30,001 bases of DNA. Origin: a virus. The stretch is from IMG/VR virus record IMGVR_UViG_3300004461_000237, positions 1 to 30,001 of that record. One strand, given 5' to 3'. Position numbers and translations under genes: made by a program. This document shows positions 28,161 to 30,001 of the stretch, in pieces (the first letter of the stretch is position 1; each line of letters begins with the position of its first letter). The notes under the pieces were generated by a model. The model had not been told where the DNA came from. It was given only the letters and a program-made list of their open reading frames with translations, and searched no databases.

Positions 28161-29621
28161 ATGACTTATTCCGTTCCTGGCTCGGTACGCACTCACCTTG
28201 TCAGCTCTTCCTACCTTGGAAGCGTTGATAGTCCATTTGTTCGCACCAAAGCGGTGATCGATCAAATGAAGGCATGGGAAATAATGAAAGCGGTGACAAG
28301 TGGCACCGAGTATTTGCGTGAAAACAGCGAAACCTTCTTGCCGCTTGAGCCCCGAGAGGACTATTCAGCTTATTTGGCGCGTGTTAATAGAGCTGTATTT
28401 TCGCCCTATACGCAACGCCTAATCAGAGCAGCTGCTGGTTTGATTCTGCGTAAGCCGATTAGCGTTGAAGGGGATTCTTATTGGACTGAAGTTTTTAATA
28501 AAGATGTTGACGGTTGCGGCTCTGATATTGACGAGTACGCGCGAAGATTAGCAACATGTGCTTTAACTTATGGTCATTCTCATACTTTAGTTGATTTTCC
28601 TGCACCTACTAACGCTAGGAATCTTGCAGAAGAACGTGCGCAAAATCGCCGACCATACTGGATTGAAGTAGATCCAACCAATATTTATGGATGGCGTCTA
28701 GATAGAGAGTCAAATTATGGGAAGTTGACTCAAATACGCGTTGGCGAAAAGGCAGTTGTTGCTGACGGAGAGTTTGGAGAAAAGGTTTATGATCAAATTC
28801 GTGTTATCGAGCCAGGTCGTTACCGTGTCTATCGTCAGGAGCAGCAAAAACAAGAGATGCAGGGCTCTTTTCCGTACCCTAACTCTTTCAACCAATTAGA
28901 CGCTAATGCGGATTTTGAGCTAGTAGAGCAAGGGCCTTATAGCCTTGAAGATATTCCTATTGTAACTATTTACGCCAATAAAGTTGAAACAATGGTTAGC
29001 CGTCCACCGTTGCTGGATATTGCTTATCTCAATCTTGCTCACTTCCAGCGTCAGGCTGATCTGATCCATAGTTTGCATATCGCAAGCCAGCCTATGTTGG
29101 TTTTAGAAGGATGGGACGATCAAACAAAAGATATGGCTGTTAGCGTCAATTACGCAATGGCAACACAGCCTGGTAATAAAGTTTATTACGTCGAACCTGC
29201 TTCTAGTGCTTTTGAGGCTCAGTCAGCAGAAATACAAGAGCTACAGCAGCAAATGGGAATGCTGGGTCTTAGCACTCTGGGAGGCCAAAAGTTCGTAGCA
29301 GAATCGGCTGATGCAAGACGCTTGGATCGCATTGAGACAAACTCGATGCTGGCAATAATCTCAATGGATATTGAGTCTGGTCTTCAAAAGGCTTATGACA
29401 TAGCAGCAAAATATTTAGGCATTGAACCTCCCAAGATCAAGCTAAGTCGTGATTTTGATCTTCAGAGGTTAATTGGTCAAGACATTACGGCAATGGGTCA
29501 GCTGTTCGAGGATCAGATTATTGATCGCGACGAGTTCCGAGACATGTTGGTTCAAGGCGAAATTTTACCTAAAGCGGCAGCGCCGAGCAGTGAGGCTAAA
29601 GTAGAAGAGCCGCAACTTTAA
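28161..29621 (+). CDS. Portal protein (DUF4055 type)
   Basis: 486 residues. The core LEPREDYSAYLARVNRAVFS, PYTQRLIRAAAGLILRKPIS, TCALTYGHSHTLVDFPAPTN and YWIEVDPTNIYGWRLDRES matches the DUF4055 portal family of marine siphoviruses. The C-terminal half has the stem and clip features MISMDIESGLQKAYDIAAKY and DFDLQRLIGQDITAMGQLFE. Twelve copies form the ring through which DNA enters and leaves the head. The expected scaffold gene follows. Confidence 0.85.
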   Translation: MTYSVPGSVRTHLVSSSYLGSVDSPFVRTKAVIDQMKAWEIMKAVTSGTEYLRENSETFLPLEPREDYSAYLARVNRAVFSPYTQRLIRAAAGLILRKPISVEGDSYWTEVFNKDVDGCGSDIDEYARRLATCALTYGHSHTLVDFPAPTNARNLAEERAQNRRPYWIEVDPTNIYGWRLDRESNYGKLTQIRVGEKAVVADGEFGEKVYDQIRVIEPGRYRVYRQEQQKQEMQGSFPYPNSFNQLDANADFELVEQGPYSLEDIPIVTIYANKVETMVSRPPLLDIAYLNLAHFQRQADLIHSLHIASQPMLVLEGWDDQTKDMAVSVNYAMATQPGNKVYYVEPASSAFEAQSAEIQELQQQMGMLGLSTLGGQKFVAESADARRLDRIETNSMLAIISMDIESGLQKAYDIAAKYLGIEPPKIKLSRDFDLQRLIGQDITAMGQLFEDQIIDRDEFRDMLVQGEILPKAAAPSSEAKVEEPQL

Positions 29622-29626
29622 GAATC

Positions 29627-29749
29627 ATGGCTGGACTCCGTTTTGAAGAGCTAAACCCTCCCAAGAAAGAAGAGCCTGTAGCTCCCTCTCCCAAGAAAAC
29701 TACTAAAAGAGCAAAGTCTAGTAAAGTAGAAGAGTCTACTAATTCTTAA
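29627..29749 (+). CDS. 40-residue Lys/Pro-rich peptide between portal and scaffold
   Basis: ATG 29627 to TAA 29749. The peptide (MAGLRFEELNPPKKEEPVAP, SPKKTTKRAKSSKVEESTNS) is low-complexity and charged, and ends two bases before the scaffold start. It may be a head-assembly accessory. No function assigned. Confidence 0.55.
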   Translation: MAGLRFEELNPPKKEEPVAPSPKKTTKRAKSSKVEESTNS

Positions 29750-29751
29750 AG

Positions 29752-30001
29752 ATGGAAGAACAAGTCATCCAGGAGACGCCCGTGGTGTCTTCTGAACAGC
29801 CCGTGGCTGAGACTGAAAACACTGTCAATATTGATGTCTCTGCTTATCAGCAGCAACTTCAAGCGGAAAAAGCTCGTGCTGAAGAAGCTGAGGGCAAGTT
29901 TCAACGTGTCAAGGAGAAGATGAATGCTCTTGACGAAAAAATGCGTTCAGAGCGGCAGCAGAAACTTGAAGACCAAGGTCAATGGAAAGATCTTTGGGAG
30001 G
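29752..30001 (+). CDS. Capsid scaffold protein (3' end missing)
   Basis: The frame runs out of the window after 83 codons. Acidic N-terminus (MEEQVIQETPVVSSEQPVAE) and a Gln/Glu-rich coiled coil (AYQQQLQAEKARAEEAEGKF, QRVKEKMNALDEKMRSERQQ) are typical for head scaffold proteins, which shape the procapsid and then leave. Position directly after the portal supports the call. Confidence 0.7.
   Translation, partial: MEEQVIQETPVVSSEQPVAETENTVNIDVSAYQQQLQAEKARAEEAEGKFQRVKEKMNALDEKMRSERQQKLEDQGQWKDLWE

Noticed and set aside
1-30001. Host HIP1 palindromes (GCGATCGC), psbA-type photosynthesis genes, integrase or transposase
   Set aside because: None was seen on reading both strands; their absence neither proves nor excludes a cyanobacterial host.

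Overview
The window is a contiguous piece of a tailed, siphovirus-like phage genome. It runs from the end of the tail-tip gene through fibre, lysis, nucleotide and replication genes to the terminase, portal and scaffold genes, so the linear map seems to be cut inside the structural module. Host range is inferred from gene content: the small secreted beta proteins, the porin-like barrel protein, the lysine-rich 'GLYANIAAKRKR' protein and the 'MELTSEQFHRMLGTIRRNGGSF' protein resemble, from memory, genes of marine picocyanobacterial phages. A marine Synechococcus-type host is therefore the best guess, not proven. I see no photosynthesis gene, integrase, transposase, tRNA or CRISPR array.

Layout. 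(1) 1-8806, + strand: lambda J-like tail-tip protein (5' end cut off) and a run of fibre and appendage genes, two with the same MANTIR N-terminus. (2) 8890-10431, +: porin-like barrel protein, a terminator that also carries the next gene's ribosome site, a DUF3310 protein, and a proline-rich membrane protein. (3) 10391-12205, - strand island: small membrane protein followed by three secreted beta proteins. (4) 12232-14486, +: membrane and coiled-coil peptides, a C39-like cysteine peptidase, a dCTP deaminase and small proteins. (5) 14465-18056, -: primase-polymerase/helicase followed by a chain of small genes, two of them ribbon-helix-helix-like. (6) 18210-20406, +: probable ssDNA-binding protein, small ORFs and a RecB/Cas4-like nuclease. 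(7) 20397-22157, -: tightly ATGA-coupled small genes including an HTH protein and an NrdR-like zinc ribbon. (8) 22191-22645, + and 22702-24164, -: small genes separated by hairpin terminators. (9) 24165-24748: non-coding region with an array of Fur/Zur-box-like palindromes. (10) 24749-25126, -, candidate terminase small subunit, divergent from 25221-26474, +, terminase large subunit, then zinc ribbon, basic proteins, tail tube candidate, portal and scaffold start.

How it fits together: the leftward primase operon and rightward SSB/nuclease operon diverge from about 18.15 kb and make up the replication module. dCTP deaminase should supply dUTP for thymidylate synthesis. The late genes start at the divergent terminase pair and would wrap round to the tail genes at the left of the window.

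The most unusual signals are DNA-level. They are the Fur/Zur-like array at 24.48-24.65 kb beside the terminase genes, seven TGTCCCA/TGGGACA heptamers in about 205 bases at the 3' end of the primase gene, and a strand-polar, frame-independent heptamer TGGARCG found about eight times more often than chance when both strands are counted. Several genes shorter than 60 codons, coupled by ATGA overlaps, are also added here.
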